Made by a program: the position numbers and the translations under genes | Notes under the pieces: generated by a model | Told to the model about the DNA's origin: nothing | The model's database searches: none | The model's input: the letters and a program-made list of their open reading frames with translations, nothing else | Assembly: GCA_965153355.1 (NCBI GenBank) | Contig: OZ231127.1 | Location: 6,386,001 to 6,450,000, forward strand | DNA length: 64,000 nt | Direction: 5' to 3' | Origin: Flaccisagitta enflata | Lineage: Eukaryota; Chaetognatha; Sagittoidea; Aphragmophora | In this document: one piece after another, positions 12,050 through 24,120 of the stretch | How the letters are laid out: the number at the start of each line of letters is the position of its first letter | How positions within the stretch are numbered: the first letter of the stretch is position 1

Positions 12050-13134
12050 GGGGGGGTGGGGCAAATTGGGCCAGGGGCAAATCGGGCCACTTGTGTATAA
12101 TAATGACACTTCTGAAATGAATATTGGGATAAAAGTAGTGATGATCCTGCTATGAGTTGCACCAGTCAATGGGGTTGTTGGGCTGATGTTTCTTCAGAAC
12201 TGCTGCAGCAACAGCAGCGTCAGCACAACTTCATTCCTAACCTATACTGATACAATAACTGATAGATTGTGATAAACTTTATCACAACTTCAACAATAGT
12301 CATTTTGGGTAACTTTTTGATATTGGATATGGTGATTGGGTCCAATGCCTTACAAATTGCATGAATCTTTTATACCAATTTGCTAGTCTTGCTGTATGAC
12401 AAGATGATCAAAACGTGGGGCAAATTGGGCCACCAGGAAAGTCCTTTAATCTCTTTGTTAGCTGATTTTTCATGGCTGTAAAAGGCAACATTTTCGGGCC
12501 CAGGAATAGTTCTCTTTTTTCAGTATGTAAAATCGAACGAATTTGGCAATTAAGTAATTTAATCGAACCCTAACTCAGCTCCTGGCATCCTGGCAAAAAA
12601 TTTTGAGCAATTTTGTGCGACCCTAGAGGAATATGCAAATGAAGCTTAAAGTGGCCAGATTTGCCCCACCTGGGGTAAATCAGGCCACTTCAAGTTCATT
12701 TCAAAAATATGGGCCCCCATCTGTAATAACCATTGATCATTTCTGAAAAACTAACATCCTTAATCAAAACAAACCTGTATCAGAGCATTCAAGTTACTTG
12801 TGAAGTTGGAAATGATAATTTTTTTCTTGTGGAATATCTTGAAGGTTGAAGAGCACAAAACAAGAAAAATACTTCTCCTTTCGGTTTTCTCTAAAATGAG
12901 AAAATTCTGTCTTTGAAAAAATCTTTGATAATGCAGTTTAAACACTGTAAATTGTTGTTTAAGGGATCCAAAGTTTTCTGCAATGTATGGGGCTCACGTT
13001 GGAATTCATTATGTCAGCCCTAAACCTATGGATAAATGCTACCTTAACAAGGAAATCATTTGCTTTGGAGGATAAATTTGAAATATTCCCATTACAAAAA
13101 CCGTAAAAGTGGCCCAATTTGCCCCACCCCCCCC
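12050..13134. mobile_element. TA-flanked DNA transposon derivative with G-run/GGGGCAAATTGGGCCA termini
   Basis: Terminal inverted repeats: seven G then TGGGGCAAATTGGGCCA at the left, and TGGCCCAATTTGCCCCA plus eight C at the right, flanked by TA at 12048-12049 and 13135-13136. The motif GGGCAAATYGGGCCA recurs inside in both orientations (about 12076, 12418, 12650), as subterminal repeats do. The 1085 bp body has no transposase frame. The boundaries are supported by a related host repeat at about 60590-60760 that lacks the element: its left flank ends TTTTACTA and its right flank continues ATCAGGTTTTTTGACTCG, against CTCAATTTTTTTGATTCGG here. Confidence 0.85.
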
Positions 13135-13244
13135 TACTCAATTTTTTTGATTCGGTACTGCGAAAAGTTTTAATTCAGGCCTGTATATTCTTGGAAAAAA
13201 ATCAAAGGGTATGGAGATGGCTAAGTAACTCACTGGTTTAGCAA
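13091..13244. other. Spacer (loop) of the giant palindrome
   Basis: Pairing between the arms fades at about 13090 on the left and 13245 on the right. The loop holds the right terminus of the TA-flanked transposon (to 13134), its TA, and about 100 bp of host repeat. That flank also occurs next to the empty site at 60730. The loop therefore belongs naturally to the left arm, and the fold happens just beyond the transposon. Confidence 0.7.
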
Positions 13245-15160
13245 AGTGAAATATTTCAAATTTATCCAAAATTTCACTGTTAGCAGTACTAAATCATGAG
13301 TACTGATTAGTGCAACACAATGCAACATTATTGGATCCATAAAGTGACTGATTTATTGCTAGATTTTTCAGAAAATCATAGAATTTTCTCATTTAGAAGA
13401 CGAGAAGAGTAGTTATTTTCTTGTTTTGTGCTCTTCAACCATCAAGACAATCTTCTGAAAAAAGTATCATTCAACACTCAATAACTCAGTATCTGACCAG
13501 GTTTGTTTTGATGGGGTGAATTTTCAGAAATGATCAATGGAGGCAATACAAATTATATTACTGAATGAACCTGTTGTGGCCCGATTTACCCCAGGTGGGG
13601 CAAAACTTCTCTAGGGTGCAAAATGCTCAAGCCTGCCAGTCTGAAACTGAGATTAGGGGTGATTAAATGTAGTGCCAAATTCACATACTGAAAAGGTATT
13701 CCTGGGCTACAGCCATGAAAATCATGTAGAAAGATAAGTTTCACAGTACAGGCAGTGTCATACAGCAAGACAAATTGGTATAATTCATGCAAGTGGACAA
13801 TCACCATATCAATATCAAGTTACCCAAAATGACTATTGAGATTGTAAAGGGTTTATCTGTCTATCAGTTATCATGTCGTATAGGTGGGAATGATTGTGCT
13901 GACACATATTTGCTGCAGCAGTTCTGAACATCAATAATAACCCATTGACAATTGCAATAATCATCACCACCTATCAATATTTCCGAGTAATTGCTATACA
14001 CAAGTGACATTCCCTGTGGCCACTATTAAATACACATTAACAATCTCACTATTTAAACAGAACACTGTTTTGTCATATGGAAGCAGTTTATTTTCATCAA
14101 TTTATTACCGCATTTCTGCAGAAAAATCAAGGCAGAAGAAGAAATGATGCAAAGATCATAGAACTATATACATCCCTGTGATGTGACAGACCAACAATAA
14201 CGGATGGATGGCAGCAGTTCTCAAAGTACATGCATACAACTAAATTAGTATTTTAAGTTATCTATTTTGTTTTGACAAGTAGTAAATAAATATGTTCTGT
14301 TTACCATACTTAAACTGATGAAATAGTCAGGACAAAGAAGGTATTTTATTTTAATTAATTATAACATAATTCTTCATAAGTGTTAAATATTACAATATTT
14401 TTGAAATTTAAACTTTCTGTGAATAGATATATAGAGTTCATATTGTAATGTACAAGTATTAATCTACAAAGTCTGATTTTAATTAAAGGCAAATGAATTT
14501 ATGATTTTAATTATAAAAATTAGTAAATAATCAATGATGTATCTTTATAAATATTTGTAATGCTGATCTGATTGCATTTTGACTGGCAATTGTGCGATGC
14601 GCCGTGTGGCAGGGCTTGTCATTTTACAGTAATGTGTGTGCAAGTAACCCCTGAGACAGTCTTAACTGCATGCGTGTATTTCGTCGCTATACTCTCTCGT
14701 TATTCCTCCTCCATCTTTCAATACTCACTCTTATCCTTTCGTCTCCGGAAAAGGGCTTTGAACAACAGCTCTGTGAGCGCCTAACGACGCCGCGCAAAAA
14801 GTATATGGAATGCATAACTCGTCGCCCAGTGCTATTAAATGTCTGACACATGATTTTCGCTTCCACTCACGGCCTAGGTAGCTGACATGCATAAAAAAGG
14901 CTATCGGTATTTTGTTTCTTTTTTCGGTTTTTTATTAATATATACTGGCTGAGTGTCCGTCATATCTATGCCAATCTCTATTTGTGAAGCGTATAGTACA
15001 TGGTTATGCTGTGGCATTTAAGATATCGAAAATACCGACTTGTCTGCCGATAACCGTCTGCCTGGTCTGATCTAAATTTTATTGCGGCGTATAGTGTTTG
15101 ATGCACGCTGCCCGGTCGTGGTGCAGTAATGCCAGGCTGGCCATCTACGAATGCTTAGTA

Positions 15161-15930
15161 CAGTGGGAACCCGATTTAACGACCTTAAAGGGACTGGGGA
15201 ATTTTGGTCGTTAAATCCAAGTGTTGTTAAATCGAATTCATAGTTTCAGATGCATTTGATGGAGACAGTTTTGAAATAAACTCTCATTTTTTTGAATATG
15301 TATTTACTGTAGTTTTTGTGCAACTGGCCAACAGACTATAACATAAGCTAATAGATAGCCTCTTTTAGTAGTAGTAATTTTGATATAACATATTTATATG
15401 TTGTAGAATATCACATATAATGAACTTTATATCAAATTGTTTCTAACTAGTGATTCTGAGCTGCAGTCGTGATTCTGTACGTTTTCAAAGATGCCAAGTT
15501 TGATCTGGTTAATTTCATGAAGTACGTGCAGACGCGAAAGCAATTTTCGCAGATTTTTATGCCGACTGAAATCATATTAGAAACGAAGAGAAAAATAAAA
15601 GGTAGTGAAAAGAGGAGACAAGTTCTTATGCATGGTTTGTTTAGCTGTTCAAATGTTTGTGTTTTCTCATTCATCTTTGTTTATATTCTTTATAAATGTG
15701 TTTAATTTTTAAGGCTATTAATATCAAAATCAAAATTTAAGGTCAAAAATTATCAATTATGAGTTGATGTCATAATCAGGTTAAAAATGCTCCATGGAAC
15801 TTAAAAATAGCATTTAATCAGGTACAGATGTTAAATCAGTAAAATTAACATTCTGAAGCTTGTAAAAATTTGGGGCTAACATTAAATCAGAATGTCATTA
15901 AATCAGGTGACAATGCCCGGTGGTCCACTG
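15161..15930. mobile_element. Right-arm copy of the CAGTGG TA-flanked element
   Basis: Flanked by TA at 15159-15160 and 15931-15932. The ends CAGTGGGAACCCGATTTAAC and TGGTCCACTG are better inverted repeats than in the left-arm copy (9764-10606). The interior is the reverse complement of that copy with many small gaps. No coding capacity. Confidence 0.75.
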
Positions 15931-18900
15931 TATGATAGACCTCTCAGTATCATTTTGATAGACTGTTGGGTAGAGATTAAGTGGAGGCAAAATATCATGC
16001 CTTGTGAAGTCCAGCGCAGTTATATGAAGTGTTTGATATGATCCTTTTTCTTTGCAAACTTTGAGTGGCCAACATCCATGGCATCCTGAATGCACTACAG
16101 TATAGAAGGACCACCTGAAGTGGAGAGGACAGGACAGCATCCCTTGCAACTTATATTAAGGTACTAATCAGGCAATCAGACTCCAGCATGCGTGGCTGCA
16201 TATTTACATGGAGTCACAAATGACAACCATAAACTGAACTCTTGCGCCTGGGGTAGTGTAAGCAAGCGGCCAATGCTGCACTCTAAATTTCTGGCAATTT
16301 TTCTCAAAAAATGGGCTATACTGTAATCTTGCAATGGTGGGTAGTGAATATGGATACTGGTGTGCTGGCACCACCTGTGAAAAGAATTTGAGTATTGTCT
16401 GCTGACAAAAATTGATGGAGTCATCTTTCACTTGGAAGTACATGAGTTTAGTAATGAAACAATCATTTTTAATTTTAGATTGTACCTGTTATATGAGCAG
16501 ATGAACATAGCAACAAAGATACAAACTACTTACATTCTGAACAGTGGTAGCTGTCAGAAAATGGCGAACCTAAGACCCGCAAATAAAAAAACGGGTAGAG
16601 CGGAGTGCTACCAAGCGTAGCAACCGACTATAAACGGTAGTAATGTTGGGCGCGGCAGCATCCAATAACCAACCGCAACCGCACCAGCACATACGCAAAG
16701 CACCGCGTTTTCAACTCTCGTGACAACTCGGCGTGATGTGAACCATTGAACGTTACAGACAGACAAGCCTCTTATAAGAACGGTAATCTACAACAAAAGA
16801 AGGCCGCGTATATGAGAATCGATCAAACGACAAAATTAATCTATATTGTGAGGCGTGCCAGCGTGCATGCTTAACAGATCGCTAAATTAAGACCTGGTGA
16901 TATTCATTTCATTTGCGTGTATGAACATCTTTCTGCACTGCCGACTTTTCTCCATGACAATGACAACGTCTAATTAGCTAATTGCAATATGTCTAACACT
17001 CCACCGACAATTGGCCAATACGGCTAATCAGCGGTGCTGACCAGAACAAAGCAGTAATGCAAATATCAAGTAAAACGCCCCTGACTGAAGTGTCAGCGTA
17101 TCGCGATAAAATGGAAAATTCTGAACTATGAATACGCATAATTCGATTTTAAAACAAAATAGGCAAACAACATTGCATCTATGCTAATAGATATTTTATT
17201 TAATTCATTAGCAATAAATGAACTATATGAATGAATGTCACTTAACAAATAGATGATGTTCAATGAATAGTCACTACATGTATGATATGTTACTAAGATA
17301 AAACTCTATTACTGTGAGAAAATGCAGGATACGATGTTTTTGTGAATGCATTACTAACCAGCCAATAACCTAAATATGGTAACCAACATAACCAACAATG
17401 GACACAGCCTATTATAATTATGCAGTGCATCTAAAAGGCGTTTCCATCTTTATTTATATGCTGTTTATTCTATGCCAATTTCATGATAATATTTATATTC
17501 TCATGTTAATATGTTGAAACTCTCGCCATCATACCGCCACATAAAAAACAATTTTGAAAACAATTTAATTCCTTATGTAATCTACAGATTATGGCGTGTT
17601 TTAGCAGTTGGCATGATATTACTCAGGAGGTGTTTTGAACCTCCTCATTCTCATTTTCCGAATTCTCGTAAAAATCACGAGATCGCGCAATAACGGCGTT
17701 TCAAGTAATTCTGGTGCTGATCAGATTCTGGTAATATTAATTCATATTTAATATAGCAGGTGATTAAAGTACGATCTTTCACTCCTTTCTTCTGGTTGCC
17801 TAGCTGGTTTGCCTGTGCTCAAGCAAATTTCTCACTTGCTGTGGCGAAATATACAATATCCAGATACAATCGGCGCCACCGTGGCAATTTTTGAATTTCC
17901 ATCTAGAACACCCCCAAATAATCAAAATTCAAAAAAAATATTCAATTTTTTTTTTTTGCCCTAAAGAGTAATTTGCCAAAATCAAAAGCTGTTCTAGGTG
18001 GAAATCCAAAAATCGCCACAGTGGCGCCAATTGTATCCATCTAAGGTGTAAACCGCTATAACAAGTGAGATGAATGCATGAGCTATTTAAGCTGTAGGGG
18101 GGCTGCTAAAACTTTGGGCCCCTCCGCTCTTATTAGGGTCTCGTCTGTAACAAGGCCTTTTTCCATTTTTTTCAGTTTAAGTATAGTGAGGGATATTGTT
18201 CTAACTATCATGTATTTTTTTATTCACCATGAGTTTGTCTTGATATATGCTGATTGCCGAAGTATTGCTGTGCAATGATCATTACTTGCCCCATTGACGA
18301 GATATCGCACAATTTGTGTGTTATAAATACGAAATGGTTCAACATGCAAAAGTATCGTGTCAAATAAAAATTATATAAAATGTTCAAAAAACATATATCA
18401 CAACATTGATAGGAAGGAAGCCAAGATATGAACCCCAAAACTGTAACCCCCGTACAGATCAAACAAGCAATAATTAACTGTAGTAGTTTCATCGGTATTT
18501 AAGATTTGCTGAAATAGCCTCTCATACAAATTTTCATTCAGTTTGAGATTATAGCAAAATAACAATTTATATTTAAGAATAACTGTTTTAATATATTTAT
18601 TAATTATATTTTGAGTTGAAAGTCAAAACAAAAACAACTCTGTGCTCTTTGTAATATAAACATTCATTTTATCTCAAAAATTTCTGTCATATTTGTTATA
18701 GCTATGAAAGTGCTACACACTGGGGATTCTATATTAAGCTGCTTCTCTGTATACGGTGCATGACACAGAATCTGATTTTACACAAAGAAGTTAAAAAGCT
18801 CATGAAACACGATAAATATTTACGTAAAAACTCGAAATATTAAATAAAACAAAATACAATAAATATTTTATTGGTTTGCCGACATGTTTAACCATTGAAC

Positions 18901-20339
18901 AGTGATATGATATCAAATTTGATGCGTCATAATAATCTTTAACCAGATGATAAAAATATAAAGCTATGGGAAGTGATCTATATTCACTAACAATCTGGCA
19001 GAGCAAAAAGATGACAGTGGTTTATCCTGGCGGCTGCTGATTCTCTTTTGACGTTCAGGCGGGGACAAACTGTGACCTCACACTTTAACATAACTTGCAC
19101 CTTCTTTGGTTAGCGCACAACTTTTATGAAGCTGTCCATCCATCCGTTGTCTATCGATCATCCATCTGTCTGCCTTACAAGTCAAGTGGAATAAGTAAGC
19201 ATTTTGGAAATTTTTGTCAGCGGCAGAGAATATCACGATAGACTATAATTCAGGCGGGTAGATGTCGTCATTGTCATTGTAGATTGTTGTCGCGGATTTT
19301 AAAAAATGAATGGCACATGCTCTGATATCTTGGTTAGCAGTGGGGAAGTATGGATAAGGCTTATAACATCTATCCCCGCGCGTGATCCGCAGCCGGCCTG
19401 CGACGAGCATGCGCAGCCATTTTCGGCCGATTGGAAATGGGGCTGGTAATGGGTATCTGATGGAAGATATATAACATGGCGTTTATATGCGATGGCATGT
19501 AACTGGCTGACCGGCACACCTCATTACCGACCTAAAAATGAAAAACGTAACTGTCATTGGCTGCTTGTCCCAGGTGATGGTGTGCTCATCATGGCCTTGC
19601 CTCTCTCCTCGCATCAAGCCTTCTCCTCGTCAGCTAGGCTGGCCCCACCACCTTCGATCCCAGCCTCAGGCTCAGTGAAACTCAATCAAGCCTCAGGCCT
19701 CAATCCGCCTGGGCCTCCTATATTAGCCTTGGGGCTTGAATCAGCCTAAGCAGATTACTCAGGCTGCAATCTCAACCTGGGTAATCCCAGCCAGATAGCT
19801 TGTCCTGGCACTCATCGCTCAGATCCCGACCTGTATCACGCATCCCAGCCTCAGTGCCAAATCTGTAGCATGCGTCATCGGCTCCCAACAGCCCACATCT
19901 TTAACACACTTACTCAGGGCAGCAGTACTGCTGGCCATCTGATACTGCGCGACAATTTCGTTGGGCAATGTAAAGGAGCTCAGCATATGCATATTTATCT
20001 CGTCAAACCACCTGGCACCAGCCTACCAGCACAAAGAAATTGAAAGTGTGTATATGGCATTGTTGGTGAAATGATTTACAGATGTATATGTTGTGTATTG
20101 AGCATGCTAACACAGGCTAACTGCCAAACCGACCTACCACCTTGGCCTGCAACCTCAAAACAAACATGCATAACCATTTTCAACCAATTTAGTTGAAACA
20201 GTATGGAAGTACAAATGGAAAGAACTAAACAACCAGCTACTGCAACTACTGTACAAAAGTGAAAAAGCGCGCATGCTGCCTTTCAATGTTTGCTGAAAAT
20301 ACTTTGTATGGAAGATATAAATGGAAAGATTTTAGTTTT

Positions 20340-21490
20340 GCAAACCTGCCGCTTAAGTAAACAAGCCAAACCGCCAGCCCTCGGTGAATGTGAAAGCCTC
20401 GGTGGATGTGAGAAGCCTCGGTAGGCGTGGGCTTGTTTTGCATAGCCAGCAGTGTGTCAGAAGCCCCCTAAATGAATGTCAGAAGCCTTCACTCAAAATT
20501 ATGTAATTAATGACTGTTGCTTTGGATTAAGAGGACCTGATGATAAAAATTTTTTAATTAAATTTTGCACAATTTTATTTTGCTAAATATTTTGTGCTAT
20601 TTTTTTTTTTTGGTTTGTTTTTGTTTTTTTTAGCTAGGTCATCTTTTTAGCTTCATCGTTAAATTTTGAAAAAGATGAGAGAAAAAATTGAGAAAAAATT
20701 TAAAAAAAAATTTTAATTTTTTTGTAAGCTTTTTAAACTATTTCTTTAAAATTTTGCACGTTTGTCATTAATTTTTTTGTAAGAGATTTTATCTCAAGTT
20801 TTTTAGTCATTTTATTGTCCTTTTTGCTAAATTTTCTGTCTTTTTTTGTTAATTTTTCATAAAATTTTTGTTTAATGCATTCACAAAAATAATTTATTAA
20901 AATTCATTAGTCTTTAAGGTAATGAAAAAAGTATACGAAGCTAAGAAATAACAAAATCGAAAACCTCAAATCATAGAATTTTCTTTCAACAGCAAATCTG
21001 CTTGTATCCATAAATATATTATATATAAAAAATAAAGCAAAATTTAACAAGTAGACAAATTTCAGCAAAGAGTTTAGAAAAAATCAAACAGCAAATTTAG
21101 CGAAAAAAATTTCAACAAAAAAATTGAGTGAAAAAAATTAAGCAGAAAAAAAAATTGTGAAAAAAAGCAAGAAAAATTTTAGTTAAAAAAAATCACTATA
21201 AAAAAAATTTTTTTTTAAAAAGATTTTTTCTAAAAAAATTCAGCCAAGACAGGTAAACAAAAAAAAACAAAAAAATTTAACTAGATAAAATTTAGCAAAA
21301 AAATATTTCATAAAGTTCCCTCAAAGCTCAAAACAATGATCATGAATTATACCAAATTTGTAATTTTGAGTGAGGGCTTCTGACATCCACTCGAGGCTTT
21401 GGTTTAGCGGTTTTAAAACTTGGGGCTTCTCACGTCCACCGAGGGCTTCTGACATCCACCGCGGGCTTCTGAAGCGGGGCTTCTTAAAGT
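20340..21490. mobile_element. Right-arm copy of the AAGAAGCCCCGC foldback
   Basis: Reverse complement of 2965-4250. The half at 21097-21490 is identical to the left arm, whereas 20340-21096 is degraded and shortened. The change of identity is abrupt, at about 21097. Confidence 0.7.
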
Positions 21491-23172
21491 ACGCTATCTA
21501 CATTTAGCGATCTTTTGGTCTTGGCGATCTTATGGAATTGGTGATCTTTAACCCCCCTCTGTAGCGGACCCAATTACTGTTCAGATTTTTTGGGATGTTG
21601 TTGGAGGGGGGCATAGAGGTTGGATGTCCCTGCCCACCCGTTCGCAACGATATTGTGACCCCGGGTCATTTGTTATAAAAATTTTTCCATTAGCATGTTC
21701 AAGTTTGTAAAGGATGTATATTGCATCTCTCATCTAATGTGACGTTTTTACTTACACCATTTTACATTCACCGCGTTTTTGTTGATATTTACACTAAAGT
21801 ACTAAGCTTGACCACTACTTATTTTTCCTCGTCTTGGTCCCCCTCACTTTATTCATCTCCCTCAAAATGGCGCAGAACTTGGGTCAATCGTCATCCTTAC
21901 GTAATCCAAGCGTGGTCGGTGCCAAATTATCTGATCATCAACTTGACTGTCATTCTTGTGAGAATATCATGATGGTGGTCCATCCTGGAAAATGTAAGTT
22001 TTTATTTTACCTTTCAAATGTTCATAATCTTATTTATCAAGCTTCCTTTACTTAAATCACATATGCTCTTTTCATCTATGATAAGGAAAAGGAGTTATAT
22101 CTTTAATCACTCCTCTTGATTCACATTGTACACTGTATTAACTCTCTAACAGCCCTTCCAAGGGTGGTCTAGTTCTGTCTGTATATTATTTCTTTGCAAT
22201 ACTTAGAATTAGTTTGTTTTCTTTTTGCTGCATCATTCATAAAAGAGATTTAGTGGAGTGAGATTGAAATGGGTTGTCACAAATTTGCTCATGAATATAA
22301 TCACAGTCCCTTCTATAATCATGGAGTCGCAAATTATAATCATAGTTGCTGCATCATTTCATTTACATATTCACGTAATACATGATTTGGAAGAAAGTCG
22401 AAATTTTGAAGACTTTGATTTTTTGAGACCTGCAGAGAAAAACTGTTTTCCAATATATTTTTGAGTCATTTTAAGTAGTTGATAAATTTTAAGGGTGAAA
22501 TAAAACTACGCACGAAATTAATAGTTAAAAAAACGCTCATTTTTCTCTTTCAGATGGTGCCAAGCAGATGTCTGTGCGATTACTACGTTTAGTGCAATGA
22601 TTTTTTGCATTTTTAAAAAACAAGGCCAACACCTATTAGTCGCGTGCCAGACTTACAGACTAAGAGTGACTTAGAATGATTTGAAATGGCCAAAAACAAC
22701 CTAAAATGAGTAAAAAACCTATTGACCAAAAATGACCTAAAATAACTTAAAATAACTTAAAATGACTTAAAATGACTTAAAATGACAAAATGACTTAAAT
22801 GTCTTAAAAATGACCTGATGTTATATTACAAAAATGAAGATGTGACGGACGGACGGTTTCAATGGATGGCATACGACCAGATAGCAGTGTAGAGTACAGC
22901 GACTAAAGTAAATATTGAGTTAGTGAAGCTTGTTCACAGCAAATGTCCCAGCGATAATTTTACATCGTGTAACAAATTGAGTGTCTGTTTGTCTCTTTTA
23001 TTTTTTCTTTCTCTCTCTTTCTTTCTCTCTCTCTCCTCTCTTTGGTGTCACTGTTTGTCTGTCTCTTTCTGCCCAGTCTCTCTGGGATTTTTCTGTGTGT
23101 CTCTTTTGCCCATGTCTTTCTGTCTGTTTGTCTACCTGTCTACGACGGATATCTCGCTTAATTGCAACTACT

Positions 23173-23242
<70 letters not shown>
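23173..23242. repeat. (CT)n microsatellite
   Basis: About 70 bp of CT, the mirror copy of (GA)n at 1183-1258. Flanking TGTCTGT-rich DNA continues both sides. Confidence 0.95.
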
Positions 23243-23244
<2 letters not shown>

Positions 23245-24120
23245 GCTGTGTATTTTCTTTTCTTTTATTTTTCATCTCTCTATTTTCTCAGTATTAACTT
23301 TCCTGCGGCGAGAAGCGGGCTTACCCATGCGGCCGGTCATCGTCGCCGGTGTCGTCGTCGCTGCACTGGCGTTGTGCTGGCTGCTGTGCTCCTAGCCCCA
23401 GGTGTTACTGACCTGGTGGCCCCTGCTCGCATGTGTGTATCCGGCTGCTGTCCGTGTAATGTCTGCATCAGTATCAGATACTACAGTACTGACAATTCAA
23501 ATGAACAAGTGTGTCCACTTGTATGGTAATAGATAAATCAGACATTCAACACTCTCTTGTGTACTCTTATATAATAGGCATTAAATTTCAGCTTAAACAC
23601 ATAGCACTGATTAACAGATGTGTGAGAAGTCTTAACTTGCTGTAGTAGAGACAATGCTAGTTCCATGTAAACATAATCCTTTCTTTTAAATTGTACTATT
23701 ATCATAAATTTGCAGATCAGAGGCCAGCTGTCTGCTGCCCTGCTGCTGTTGCTACTGTAAGTCCGACCAAGCAGACAAGTGGTTTGCTGTAGTGGCAACT
23801 AATTCAAAAGGCTCAGGCACAGCCTTGATAAAATATAGCAACCAACGTTGTCAAATCCTAGAATAATAGTTTGCTGTATTCTAAAAACATTGAGCATATG
23901 ACATGTTTGATTTTCTTCACGCATTCTGGATTTGTTTCGTCCTAAAGGCAGTGACGTCTGAAGCACAGCCAAGACCCAGATCCAATTCTCTTACATGCCC
24001 AATAACCTGTACAAAAGATATATTTAATTGAAGGAAGATATGATGATATTAATGTAGATACAATCAAAAGAATTTTGTGTATACGGTTTATCACGTTTGT
24101 CTGGATCCTCTTGTGTTGTT

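Larger units (their letters stand above)
1..13090. repeat. Left arm of a giant (about 24 kb) inverted repeat, truncated by the window start
   Basis: Reading this arm on the minus strand reproduces 13245-24120 in the same order. Anchors: 2403-2737 matches 21721-22055 exactly; 6841 pairs with 18286; 9764-10606 pairs with 15161-15930; about 11260 pairs with about 14645; 12301 pairs with 13831; 13071 pairs with 13266. Positions 1-60 still pair with about 24070-24120, so the arm continues before the window. Identity is patchy: 1690-3356 is essentially identical to 21097-22785 and 6850-7290 nearly identical to 17860-18285. Other parts differ by frequent 1-5 bp indels, and the partner arm is about 18% shorter. 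No convincing gene was found in this arm; repeats inside it are listed separately. Confidence 0.93.
13245..24120. repeat. Right arm of the giant inverted repeat
   Basis: This is the reverse-complement partner of 1-13090, colinear along its length. Compared with the left arm it shows dense small gaps and scattered substitutions except in two sharply bounded patches (21097-22785 and about 17860-18285). Example: the segment about 16560-16790 is a visibly compressed version of the reverse complement of 8580-8930, losing a few bases every 5-10 nt. That pattern resembles unpolished long-read sequence more than ordinary neutral divergence. Mirror copies of the left-arm elements lie here in degraded form. 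No gene was recognised. Confidence 0.93.

Noticed and set aside
22923-23529. Open frame of 182 codons ending with a hydrophobic MRPVIVAGVVVAALALCW-like stretch
   Set aside because: It sits in (CT)n and in the noisy right palindrome arm. The mirror left-arm sequence is a non-coding family A element, so the hydrophobic stretch comes from degraded repeat sequence.
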